A DNA stretch of 15,166 bases from the NCBI GenBank assembly GCA_945907055.1, contig CAMDSG010000027.1:1-15166 (forward strand), in the 5' to 3' direction. Each line of letters starts with the position of its first letter. The stretch's first letter is position 1. This DNA is from Bifidobacterium breve. GTDB lineage: Bacteria > Actinomycetota > Acidimicrobiia > IMCC26256. A program made the translations under genes and the position numbers. Below are positions 1 through 6,698 of this stretch, piece by piece. Under the pieces are notes generated by a model that worked only from the letters and a program-made list of their open reading frames with translations, was not told the origin of the DNA and did not search any database.

Positions 1-128
1 GCAACGACACCCTCCGCAGATTCGTCCATCAACGAGAGGACATCATCAGGCGTATTGAGCATGCGCCAAATACCTGTTACTGGAGGGTTTGTGAATACCG
101 TCGTTCCTGATCCGAGTACTGCGCTCAT
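1..128 (-). CDS. N-terminus of an unidentified protein, possibly a PEP-utilising-enzyme mobile-domain protein (partial)
   Basis: An ATG on the minus strand at 126-128 opens a frame of 42 complete codons that leaves the window at base 1. The peptide begins MSAVLGSGTTVFTNPPVTG and continues with an IWRMLNTPDDVLSLMDE-like segment. An AGGAG lies about 11 bases upstream of the ATG, which is rather far for a ribosome site. The gene is divergent from the winged-helix/hydrolase pair that starts at 309, with a 180-base gap. From memory the beginning resembles short actinobacterial proteins carrying the swivelling domain of PEP-utilising enzymes, but no catalytic histidine is visible in the part present. 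The coding call is moderately safe; the function is a guess. Confidence 0.5.
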   Translation of the reverse strand, partial: MSAVLGSGTTVFTNPPVTGIWRMLNTPDDVLSLMDESAEGVV

Positions 129-255
129 CTGTTGCCTGTCTCCTAAGTTGAATTCGGGCTGACACTTAAGTCCGCCGGCATGCGAGCCTACCGGGGCAGA
201 GGTCGCCACGTTGCGGGTCTCAACAGCCATCTAGGAGGCATCTCGGAGGGTACCT

Positions 256-271
256 AGGAGGAGAGATGTAA
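256..271 (+). promoter_or_regulatory. Perfect Shine-Dalgarno followed by an ATG-TAA start-stop pair
   Basis: AGGAGG at 256-261 is followed after four bases by ATG (266-268) and at once by TAA (269-271). A first copy of the same CTAGGAGG octamer lies at 231-238. The next gene starts only at TTG 309 and has no ribosome site of its own. The element may be a minimal leader ORF that controls re-initiation, the relic of an older start, or the sign of a sequence error. The motif is read directly; any role is inference. Confidence 0.35.
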
Positions 272-308
272 CCGTCTCTGTGCCTGAGCACCGGTATCAT
301 CAAAGATC

Positions 309-872
309 TTGGTTGAGAATGCTTTACTCCATACCCTCCGCCTAGTTGGCTCCTATCCGGATACCGCTGACCAAGCTAGCGACTCAATCATTGCTAGCGG
401 ATATGCCCTGCGCCGTAAAGATCGCCTAATCCTTACGCCATCTGGCCGAGTCGCCGCAGAGGAGGCTGCTCGCCTGCCTGTTGGTGGCGAGGATGAAACA
501 GCGGCCAAGCGCGTGTATGAAGGATTTCTCCCCCTAAACGTAGAGATTCTCAGGGCTTGTACCGAGTGGCAGGTACACCCCGGTGGTGCCGCTAATGACC
601 ATAGCGACCCCGTCTACGACTGGAATGTTATCGATCGAGTAGTGGCAATTGTTGAGAGGGTTGAGGTACCGGTCTCGCGCCTTGGGCGAAGAGTCGAGCG
701 GTTTAGTGGCTACAAGAAACGCATGAGCGATGCCTTGAAGCACGTTGAGAACGGCGAACACGACTGGTTGGTCTCCCCGCGGATCGACTCGGTCCACACG
801 GTATGGATGCAACTCCATGAGGACCTACTGCTTGCGTTGGGTATCGCACGCGGCGACGAAGCAAGGGCGTGA
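309..872 (+). CDS. Winged-helix-like protein with a conserved C-terminal domain
   Basis: This 187-residue protein has no function I can assign with confidence. Residues 1-55 look like a shortened winged helix: a helix around LLHTLRLVGSY and a wing-like turn around RRKDRLILTPSGR. The remainder carries conserved-looking motifs, NDHSDPVYDW near residue 96 and SVHTVWMQLHEDLL near residue 160, rich in H, D and W. From memory similar proteins accompany PEP-utilising-enzyme-like proteins in Actinobacteria, which would fit the divergent neighbour at 1-128. The start is TTG at 309 because the frame has a TGA at 285-287 and no ATG or GTG between. Its last four bases (GTGA) overlap the start of the hydrolase, so the two are probably translated together. 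A regulatory role is possible but unproven. Confidence 0.7.
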   Translation: MVENALLHTLRLVGSYPDTADQASDSIIASGYALRRKDRLILTPSGRVAAEEAARLPVGGEDETAAKRVYEGFLPLNVEILRACTEWQVHPGGAANDHSDPVYDWNVIDRVVAIVERVEVPVSRLGRRVERFSGYKKRMSDALKHVENGEHDWLVSPRIDSVHTVWMQLHEDLLLALGIARGDEARA

Positions 873-1801
873 GGATCGTGGAACCTGATACCGGAGTTGG
901 AGAGAACACAGAGAACAAATCAACTACCGGTACTCTCGAGATTGACGGTATGACGGTCTTCACCGAGACGTGGGAGCCAGAGATACCTCAGCCCCAAGCC
1001 ACTCCGCTCTTAATGATTCATGGCCTTGCAGGCAGCACCACAACCTGGACCCTCGTAGGGGGAGGCCTAGCGAACGCGCTCGGGTCACGTGTCGTCGCAC
1101 TTGATCTTGCAGGGTTTGGAAAAACGATTGCAGACGAGCACGACGCAACTCTTGAGACAAACAAAGCTTTAATATTCGGCGCTCTTGATCAACTTGGGCC
1201 ATGCGTGCTCGTTGGAACATCAATGGGGGGAGCGCTCGCCGTCCAAGTTGGGGTCGCACGCCCGAGCCATGTCTCCGCTCTCATCCTCGTAAACCCAGCG
1301 CTTCCACGCCCGAGTGGTAACCGCGAAGCGATTAGTAGAACAGTAAAATTTGCTTTGAGTCTCGCTCCGAAATTTGCAGAGCCGGTGCTCGAGAGGCGCG
1401 CACAACTTCTTGGCGCTCAGCGTTGGGTTGACTCTGCTCTTGATGTTGTTATGGCTGATCCGGATTCGCTTCCCCACGATGTGCGGAGCCGTCTTATCGA
1501 GCTAGCAGAGGCACGTGCATCGGATGAGGGATCCTTCCCTGCATACGTTCAGGCGGCTGGTTCACTATTTAAATATCTTGCTGGCTCCATGGTTGACGAT
1601 ATTGATTTCGTGCGGCAGCCGACGCTTCTGATCCATGGGACCCAAGACCGCATGGTTCCTGTCTCTTGGGCACGTAGCATCATAAGTAGGCGTACCGACT
1701 GGACCTATCGCGAGTATGAGGACTGCGGGCATATCCCCTCCCTTGAACTCCCCGAGCGCCTAGTAGGAGACATAGCCGAATTCCTGGCGGGTCTGCACTA
1801 A
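869..1801 (+). CDS. Alpha/beta-hydrolase fold enzyme
   Basis: This 310-residue cytoplasmic hydrolase has no signal peptide or membrane segment. The oxyanion-hole strand is LLMIHGLAGSTTTW (residues 47-60). The nucleophile elbow GTSMG puts Ser118 at the catalytic position, the acid is Asp260 in HGTQD, and the base is His288 in CGHIPSLELPE. A cap region lies roughly at residues 145-245. The triad is complete, so the enzyme should be active as an esterase, C-C bond hydrolase or similar; the substrate cannot be read from the sequence. The GTG start overlaps the upstream TGA by four bases, which suggests translational coupling. The first ATG (codon 28) falls inside the conserved N-terminal strand and is less likely. 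The gene converges with ogt, 20 bases apart. Confidence 0.9.
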   Translation: MRIVEPDTGVGENTENKSTTGTLEIDGMTVFTETWEPEIPQPQATPLLMIHGLAGSTTTWTLVGGGLANALGSRVVALDLAGFGKTIADEHDATLETNKALIFGALDQLGPCVLVGTSMGGALAVQVGVARPSHVSALILVNPALPRPSGNREAISRTVKFALSLAPKFAEPVLERRAQLLGAQRWVDSALDVVMADPDSLPHDVRSRLIELAEARASDEGSFPAYVQAAGSLFKYLAGSMVDDIDFVRQPTLLIHGTQDRMVPVSWARSIISRRTDWTYREYEDCGHIPSLELPERLVGDIAEFLAGLH

Positions 1802-1821
1802 TTGCTCAGGTCTCAATCCAG

Positions 1822-2397
1822 TTAGTCGGGGAGCAGAACTCCCTCACGCTCTAGCAAAATACGCTTTATAGAGAGGGACTTCTCGTCGTGTCCCCCACCG
1901 TAACCTCCGAGGCTTCGGCGACCATTCCCCGCGCTACGGGCTACTCGGTGGCATGGGATAACGAAAGGAATTGGGTTGGCCGCCATTGCCGCTCCCACCG
2001 CACGCGCTGCTCGCGGCTTGCCCGAGAGGGCCGCAAGTTCGCCGTAGGTAACAATCTCTCCCCAATGCACTTCGCGTGCAAGGGTCTCAAGGACTTCGTT
2101 ATAAAACTCTGGCAACGACGAAGCAGGTAAGTACGGGGTGAGGTATGCCAGTGCCGCTTGTGCCTCTGAGGCGTCGCCATCACACCAGGCTTGGATAGCC
2201 GCGGCCACGCGATCATCGCGTCCGAGAGAGTAGCCAACAGGTGGTTGAGCCTCTCGTGTTTTCTGGAAGTCGACTGGGAGAGATATCCGCTCAATGCCTT
2301 TTGGGCCAAGGGCTACACCAATCGCGCCGAAACGCGTTTGCTGGGACCACCAAATGGCTTCTGCATCTAGTGTCTCTGGGTCTAGCAGTTTACTCAG
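1822..2397 (-). CDS. ogt: Methylated-DNA--protein-cysteine methyltransferase, probable CTG start
   Basis: The product transfers the methyl group of O6-methylguanine in DNA irreversibly to its own cysteine. The C-terminal domain shows the acceptor motif VIPCHRV (Cys149 counted from the CTG), the recognition helix GKPRAARAVGAAMAANP, and the TYGELA stretch. The ordinary N-terminal ribonuclease-like domain is also readable (IWWSQQTRFGAIGVALG, then GIERISLP), but it lies upstream of the first conventional start, a GTG at 2206-2208. Between the stop at 2446-2448 and that GTG the frame has no ATG, GTG or TTG. The best candidate is CTG at 2395-2397, which overlaps the mdh TGA as CTGA and gives 191 residues, close to family length. 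The GTG alone would give 128 residues without the first domain. Identity is certain; the start is inferred. Confidence 0.88.
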   Translation of the reverse strand: MSKLLDPETLDAEAIWWSQQTRFGAIGVALGPKGIERISLPVDFQKTREAQPPVGYSLGRDDRVAAAIQAWCDGDASEAQAALAYLTPYLPASSLPEFYNEVLETLAREVHWGEIVTYGELAALSGKPRAARAVGAAMAANPIPFVIPCHRVARSAGNGRRSLGGYGGGHDEKSLSIKRILLEREGVLLPD

Positions 2398-3392
2398 GGG
2401 ACTAGACCGAGTGCGCGTACATCCTCGCGCTCCCCGAGAAGCTCCTCAGTTGTGAGTCGAATGCGCTCTGCACTAAACGCGTCATGCGCGAGCCCCTCGA
2501 CAACTCTCCAGTTACCCGCACCGTCTGAAGAAACGGGGAATCCAAACTGAAGACCTTCAGGGACTCCATACTCACCGTTGCTAACGACTGCGAGTGAAGC
2601 GAAATCCCCAGCAGGCGTCTCGCGCCAAACTGAGTTCACGGAGTCAATAGCTGCATTTGCAGCAGAGGCTGCTGATGATGCGCCGCGTGCTTCGATGATC
2701 TTCGCTCCACGTTGCTGAATCGTGGTCAAGAAGTCGCCCTCTAGCCATGCGCGGTCTGTGATGACATCGGTCGCAGGCTTGCCGCCGATAAGCGTGTTCC
2801 CAAAGTCAGGGAACTGCGTCGCCGAGTGGTTACCCCAAACAGCAATATTTGTCACTGCATCGACAGAGACGCCGGCCTTCTTAGCTAGCTGCGTCTGCGC
2901 ACGGTTCTGATCGAGGCGGGTCATTGCGAACCAACGCTCTGCTGGGACATCTGGTGCATTGGAGCGAGCGATCAGGCAGTTCGTGTTACACGGGTTTCCA
3001 ACCACGAGGACTCGAATATCACTACTGGCGTGGGCATTGATTGCCTCGCCCTGTGGCTTGAAGATTCCACCGTTGATCTGGAGCAGGTCGCCGCGCTCCA
3101 TACCAGCCTTACGTGGGATCGATCCAACGAGCATTGCCCATGAAGATCCGTCAAACGCTGTCTTTAGGTCTGTGGTCCCCTCCACCCCTGCTAGGAGTGG
3201 GAACGCGCAGTCGTCGAGTTCCATGATGACGCCCTCAAGCGCCTTCATGCCTGGCTCAATCTCAAGGAGTCGCAGAACGACTGGTTGGTCTGGTCCGAGT
3301 AACTGCCCTGAGGCGATCCGGAAGAGGAGGGCGTAACCAATCTGACCTGCTGCGCCGGTGACAGTTATATGAATAGGAGTTTTAGTAGCCAT
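2394..3392 (-). CDS. mdh: NAD-dependent malate dehydrogenase
   Basis: The enzyme oxidises malate to oxaloacetate in the TCA cycle. At 332 residues it has normal length for the bacterial/cytosolic-type Mdh group typical of Actinobacteria. The Rossmann motif GAAGQIGYALL is at residues 13-23, the substrate-binding arginines at about 94 and 100 (SIPRKAGMERGD), the catalytic Asp161 and Arg164 in TRLDQNRA, and the proton-relay His189 in WGNHSATQ. The ATG at 3392 has no Shine-Dalgarno; instead a TAGATT lies exactly six bases upstream, so the message may be leaderless. Its TGA overlaps the probable CTG start of ogt. The gap of 83 bases to the upstream J-domain gene suggests that mdh-ogt can be transcribed separately. 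Confidence 0.97.
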   Translation of the reverse strand: MATKTPIHITVTGAAGQIGYALLFRIASGQLLGPDQPVVLRLLEIEPGMKALEGVIMELDDCAFPLLAGVEGTTDLKTAFDGSSWAMLVGSIPRKAGMERGDLLQINGGIFKPQGEAINAHASSDIRVLVVGNPCNTNCLIARSNAPDVPAERWFAMTRLDQNRAQTQLAKKAGVSVDAVTNIAVWGNHSATQFPDFGNTLIGGKPATDVITDRAWLEGDFLTTIQQRGAKIIEARGASSAASAANAAIDSVNSVWRETPAGDFASLAVVSNGEYGVPEGLQFGFPVSSDGAGNWRVVEGLAHDAFSAERIRLTTEELLGEREDVRALGLVP

Positions 3393-3398
3393 AGGTTG

Positions 3399-3404
3399 AA
3401 TCTA
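3399..3404 (-). promoter_or_regulatory. Probable -10 element of a leaderless mdh transcript
   Basis: On the minus strand TAGATT ends six bases before the mdh ATG, so the hexamer falls at -12 to -7 if transcription begins at the A of ATG. This is the TANNNT arrangement known for leaderless actinobacterial genes. No ribosome-binding site is present between the hexamer and the ATG, which agrees with the idea. No convincing -35 box was seen. Confidence 0.45.
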
Positions 3405-3475
3405 TCCCGGAGGAGCGATTACCCCCGAAAATCTGCTCCCTAGTTCTGAACACTCTGGGTTTTAAGCGACTCCCC

Positions 3476-4270
3476 TTAAATACTCGCGAGAAGTAACGAC
3501 CGAGCGTCTCCTAGTCGGGCTATCCGATCAGCGGCACCGTCTAGGTCGCCTCCGTGGTCTGGGTGGGCGGTTCTCAGGAGTCGTCGATACCTGCGCTGAA
3601 TCTCTTTACGGTCAATCTTGGAGTCAGGGCTCATCCCGAGTACCTCCATAGCCCATCTGAGTTCTGCATCTACTCCGATCCAGCGCTCTTGATCATGATC
3701 CGAGAGCCCAAATCTGTCCCCCGCTCCCGATCCGGCGACTGCCTCGGCAGGGCTCGCCCTCCCTGGCCGCTCCCCTGCCACACCTTGCTCAAGAAGTCTG
3801 ATTCGGAGCCCTCGAGTCTGCGCCCCTCGCCGCTTCATTGCTTTTCTAAGAGCCTTCAAATACGGATCCCTATCGGGTGTAGAAATCTGCGAGATGGCGA
3901 TCAAAATGCCAAGCACTTGGGTCTCAGGGAGCGCATGTACATCGATCTCTACGATAATTCCCGCTCCGTCATCTATTACGCGATGGCGCGACCTATCTAG
4001 TCCGTGGGTATCCGACTGGAGTCTATGTTGGAGATGTATCGACGGAATCTCAAGGCTCTCATCAGAGATGCTGGTGATGAGATTCTCAATCTCTTTATAT
4101 TTTGTTTTATCTATGCGCCTGATGAACTCAGTTGAGACGGCGGTTATTAAATCCGGACCGGCAGAGCCAATTGATGTTGGAAGATAGGAAGGGTCAATAG
4201 CAACTCGACGCGTCGGCATGTGCAGGCGCGTGTGCCGAATATTTAGCTCGGCGAGTACAACCGCGTTCAT
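3476..4270 (-). CDS. J-domain protein with an unrecognised N-terminal region
   Basis: The last 60 of 264 residues form a J-domain: helix II (RKEIQRRYRRLLRTA), the diagnostic HPD at residues 236-238 followed by HGGD, and a helix III ending at the C-terminus. Such domains stimulate the ATPase of an Hsp70 partner. The J-domain is C-terminal, unlike classical DnaJ, and there is no Gly/Phe region or zinc finger, so this is not DnaJ itself. Residues 1-145 form an alpha/beta-looking region that I do not recognise; 150-200 is a charged, Gly/Ala-rich linker. No membrane segment is seen. The ATG shares one base with the icd stop (TAATG), so translation is probably coupled to icd. The client may be an operon product, but that is inference. 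Confidence 0.85.
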   Translation of the reverse strand: MNAVVLAELNIRHTRLHMPTRRVAIDPSYLPTSIGSAGPDLITAVSTEFIRRIDKTKYKEIENLITSISDESLEIPSIHLQHRLQSDTHGLDRSRHRVIDDGAGIIVEIDVHALPETQVLGILIAISQISTPDRDPYLKALRKAMKRRGAQTRGLRIRLLEQGVAGERPGRASPAEAVAGSGAGDRFGLSDHDQERWIGVDAELRWAMEVLGMSPDSKIDRKEIQRRYRRLLRTAHPDHGGDLDGAADRIARLGDARSLLLASI

Positions 4271-5472
4271 TACATCCGGTCTACGACAGCCTGAGCGAAC
4301 TCGGAGGTCTTGACCTCATGCGCGCCCTCCATTAGGCGTGCGAAGTCATAAGTGACTACCTTGTCCGCGATGGCTGCCTCGATGCCAGCGACGATCATCT
4401 CTGCGGCTGCATTCCATCCAAGGTGCTCGAGCATCATCACGCCCGAAAGGATGACGGAGCCAGGGTTCACCTTGTCTTGTCCTGCATACTTCGGAGCAGT
4501 GCCGTGCGTGGCCTCAAAGATGCCGTGCCCCGTTACGTAGTTGATGTTCCCACCAGGAGCGATGCCGATACCACCAACCTGTGCTGCGAGAGCATCAGAT
4601 AGATAGTCGCCGTTGAGGTTCATGGTTGCGATGACATCAAAGTCGTCTGGGCGAGTGAGTACCTGCTGGAGCGTGATATCCGCGATTGAGTCTTTTACGA
4701 GGATTTTGTCGCCTGGATCTCCACCGCAGTCGTCCCATCCGACTGCAACATCAGCAAACTCATCACGCACAATCTCGTACCCATAATTGCGGAAAGCGCC
4801 CTCGGTAAACTTCATTATGTTTCCCTTATGAACAAGCGTCACAGACTTGCGGCCACTTGTCTTTGCGTACTCAAGAGACGCACGAATTAGGCGCTTAGAT
4901 CCAAACTCCGAGATCGGCTTAACACCGAGTCCGGATCCAGGGCGAATCTCCCAACCGAACTCCTCTCGGCAGAACTCAAGGAGGCGAGTCGCTTCGCTGC
5001 TCCCACCCTCAAGTTCGAAACCAGCATAAACATCCTCCGTGTTTTCGCGGAAGATGACCATGTCAACAAGCTCTGGTCGCTTCACTGGGCTCGGCACACC
5101 TTGGAACCAACGCACCGGACGTAGACATACGTAGAGGTCGAGGAGTTGGCGAAGAGCAACATTAAGGCTTCGTATGCCGCCACCGATTGGAGTTGTGAGC
5201 GGACCCTTTATTCCAATGAGGTAATCGTTAAATGATGCAACCGTCTCATCTGGAAGCCAGTTACCAGTCTGATTAAATGCTTTCTCTCCAGCAAGCACCT
5301 CAAGCCATGAAATTTTTCGTTTGCCTCCGAATGCTTTCTCAACAGCTGAATCGAGAACCAACTGCGCCGCAGGCCAAATGTCGACTCCGATACCATCACC
5401 CTCGATGAATGGGATGATGGGCTGATCGGGGACGTTTAGTACTCCATTGGTGAGGGTTATCTTCTCTGGCAT
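4270..5472 (-). CDS. icd: NADP-dependent isocitrate dehydrogenase
   Basis: The enzyme oxidatively decarboxylates isocitrate to 2-oxoglutarate and yields NADPH. It is of the E. coli Icd type. Counting from the upstream ATG, the substrate loop GGGIRSLNVALRQ carries Ser105, the equivalent of the regulatory Ser113 of E. coli. The metal-binding aspartates are in NGDYLSD. NADP selection is shown by Lys331-Tyr332 (HGTAPKYAG) and Tyr378/Arg382 (TYDFARLM). Two in-frame ATGs exist. The one at 5470-5472 has AAGGA seven bases upstream and gives MPEKITLTNG, which matches the family start; the one at 5479-5481 adds three residues and has the AAGG directly against it. The former is chosen. The stop overlaps the J-domain gene by one base. 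Confidence 0.96.
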   Translation of the reverse strand: MPEKITLTNGVLNVPDQPIIPFIEGDGIGVDIWPAAQLVLDSAVEKAFGGKRKISWLEVLAGEKAFNQTGNWLPDETVASFNDYLIGIKGPLTTPIGGGIRSLNVALRQLLDLYVCLRPVRWFQGVPSPVKRPELVDMVIFRENTEDVYAGFELEGGSSEATRLLEFCREEFGWEIRPGSGLGVKPISEFGSKRLIRASLEYAKTSGRKSVTLVHKGNIMKFTEGAFRNYGYEIVRDEFADVAVGWDDCGGDPGDKILVKDSIADITLQQVLTRPDDFDVIATMNLNGDYLSDALAAQVGGIGIAPGGNINYVTGHGIFEATHGTAPKYAGQDKVNPGSVILSGVMMLEHLGWNAAAEMIVAGIEAAIADKVVTYDFARLMEGAHEVKTSEFAQAVVDRM

Positions 5473-5526
5473 CGCGTGCATCCTTGTCTCGGTTTGATAT
5501 TGATGTTCTTAAATTTTGAAGTCTTC

Positions 5527-5775
5527 TCAGTCGACAATTACTGCCACTAAGAGAGTTAGGGCATAGACGGCTGCTACTCCCCCCATCATGACCCAGAGAG
5601 CGCTGCGACCTAGGGGTCGGGGGCGTTCGGGGGCATCGTTTGCTAGCCAGAGGTGGCAGCAGGTGCAGCGATCTTCGCCGGGTGGGATGAACTTCTCACA
5701 GATTATGCAGTGCTCTGCTTCAAATGCCCTATCGCTTGGGTTCGGCGGGAGGTAGCCGTCAAGGGGCCCGGTCAT
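5527..5775 (-). CDS. Small zinc-ribbon membrane protein
   Basis: This 82-residue protein has a cysteine cluster, Cys23-x2-Cys26 and Cys37-x-Cys39-Cys40 plus His41, that looks like a small zinc-binding ribbon. It is followed by a basic Pro/Arg stretch and one hydrophobic segment at about residues 59-80 (LWVMMGGVAAVYALTLLVAV). The C-terminus is two residues beyond the membrane span, so the ribbon probably faces the cytoplasm, judged from the Arg-rich side. The frame extends upstream to 5871, but the ATG at 5773-5775 overlaps the folD TGA as ATGA and is the natural start. I do not recognise a named family. The position between folD and icd suggests co-expression with central metabolism, without telling a function. 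Confidence 0.75.
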   Translation of the reverse strand: MTGPLDGYLPPNPSDRAFEAEHCIICEKFIPPGEDRCTCCHLWLANDAPERPRPLGRSALWVMMGGVAAVYALTLLVAVIVD

Positions 5776-6638
5776 GGCGCCCCGGCGCTTCGCTCTGCCG
5801 CCGCTACTGCGTTTGAGAGAAGCATTGCTCTCGTTGTTGGCCCCACTCCCCCTATGCGCGGAGTAATCCAACCTGCGACCTCGGCACAGGACTCGTCGAT
5901 ATCCGGAAGCAGGCGACGACCTTCTCCAAAACTGATTCCCGCACTCACGAGAGCTGCGCCAGGCTTGACCATCTCCGGCGTTACAACCGATGGACTACCA
6001 ACCGCAGAGATCAAAATATCTGCCTGACGCGTGTAGTAACTGAGGTCCGGTACTCCTGTGTGGATAACAGTTACTGCAGCATTCGCATGGGCACGTTTTA
6101 GCGCTAGCAAATTTGCTAGGGGGCGGCCGATAGTCAGCCCGCGCCCGATGATTACAACATGCTTGCCTTCAATCTCCACGCCATTGAATGCGAGGAGCGC
6201 TTGGATGCCCGCGGGAGTACAAGGAATCGGAGCGTTGGATCCCATAACAAGGCGACCAAGGTTGACGGGGTGGAGTCCGTCTGCATCTTTACTCGGGTCA
6301 ATCGCCATTAGCGCAGCTTCGTCATTAAGACCGTTTGGAAGCGGAAGTTGAACAATAAACCCATCTATTTCAGGATTCACATTGCATCGATTTATAGCGG
6401 CAATAACATCAGCCTGCGTTGAGGTCGCCGGGAGATCCTCGCGGAATGAGTTGATACCAATCTCTGCACAATCTTCGTGCTTCATTCGAACATAAGCTGC
6501 GCTGTTCAGGTCTTCACCCACAAGAACTGTTGCAAGTCCAGGGGTAATACCTCGCTCCCCTAGAGCAAGCGCTCGAGCGTGGAGATCGGCTTTGACATGG
6601 TTAAGGAAAGCATTGCCGTCAAGCAGAGATGCAGTCAT
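5772..6638 (-). CDS. folD: Bifunctional methylene-tetrahydrofolate dehydrogenase/methenyl-tetrahydrofolate cyclohydrolase
   Basis: FolD interconverts 5,10-methylene-THF, 5,10-methenyl-THF and 10-formyl-THF in the cytoplasm. At 288 residues it has normal length. The active site is visible: Tyr49 and Lys53 in YVRMK, Gln97 in VQLPLP, and Asp120 in KDADGLHP. The dinucleotide loop reads GRGLTIGRP (166-173), the actinobacterial variant of the common GRSxxVGKP. The ATG is preceded by GAGGAG with six bases spacing, an excellent ribosome site. Placement directly after purN and purH is logical, because both use 10-formyl-THF. Its stop overlaps the next gene as ATGA. Confidence 0.97.
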   Translation of the reverse strand: MTASLLDGNAFLNHVKADLHARALALGERGITPGLATVLVGEDLNSAAYVRMKHEDCAEIGINSFREDLPATSTQADVIAAINRCNVNPEIDGFIVQLPLPNGLNDEAALMAIDPSKDADGLHPVNLGRLVMGSNAPIPCTPAGIQALLAFNGVEIEGKHVVIIGRGLTIGRPLANLLALKRAHANAAVTVIHTGVPDLSYYTRQADILISAVGSPSVVTPEMVKPGAALVSAGISFGEGRRLLPDIDESCAEVAGWITPRIGGVGPTTRAMLLSNAVAAAERSAGAP

Positions 6639-6698
6639 GTGTTGCTCCTCAATAGGTTCTTCACAGGCTCAAAATCTAATTCACTAGGCAGCCGTGCT

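Noticed and set aside
1822..2208. ogt as a 128-residue protein starting at GTG 2208
   Set aside because: The same frame upstream encodes the normal N-terminal Ogt domain, so the conventional start truncates the protein.
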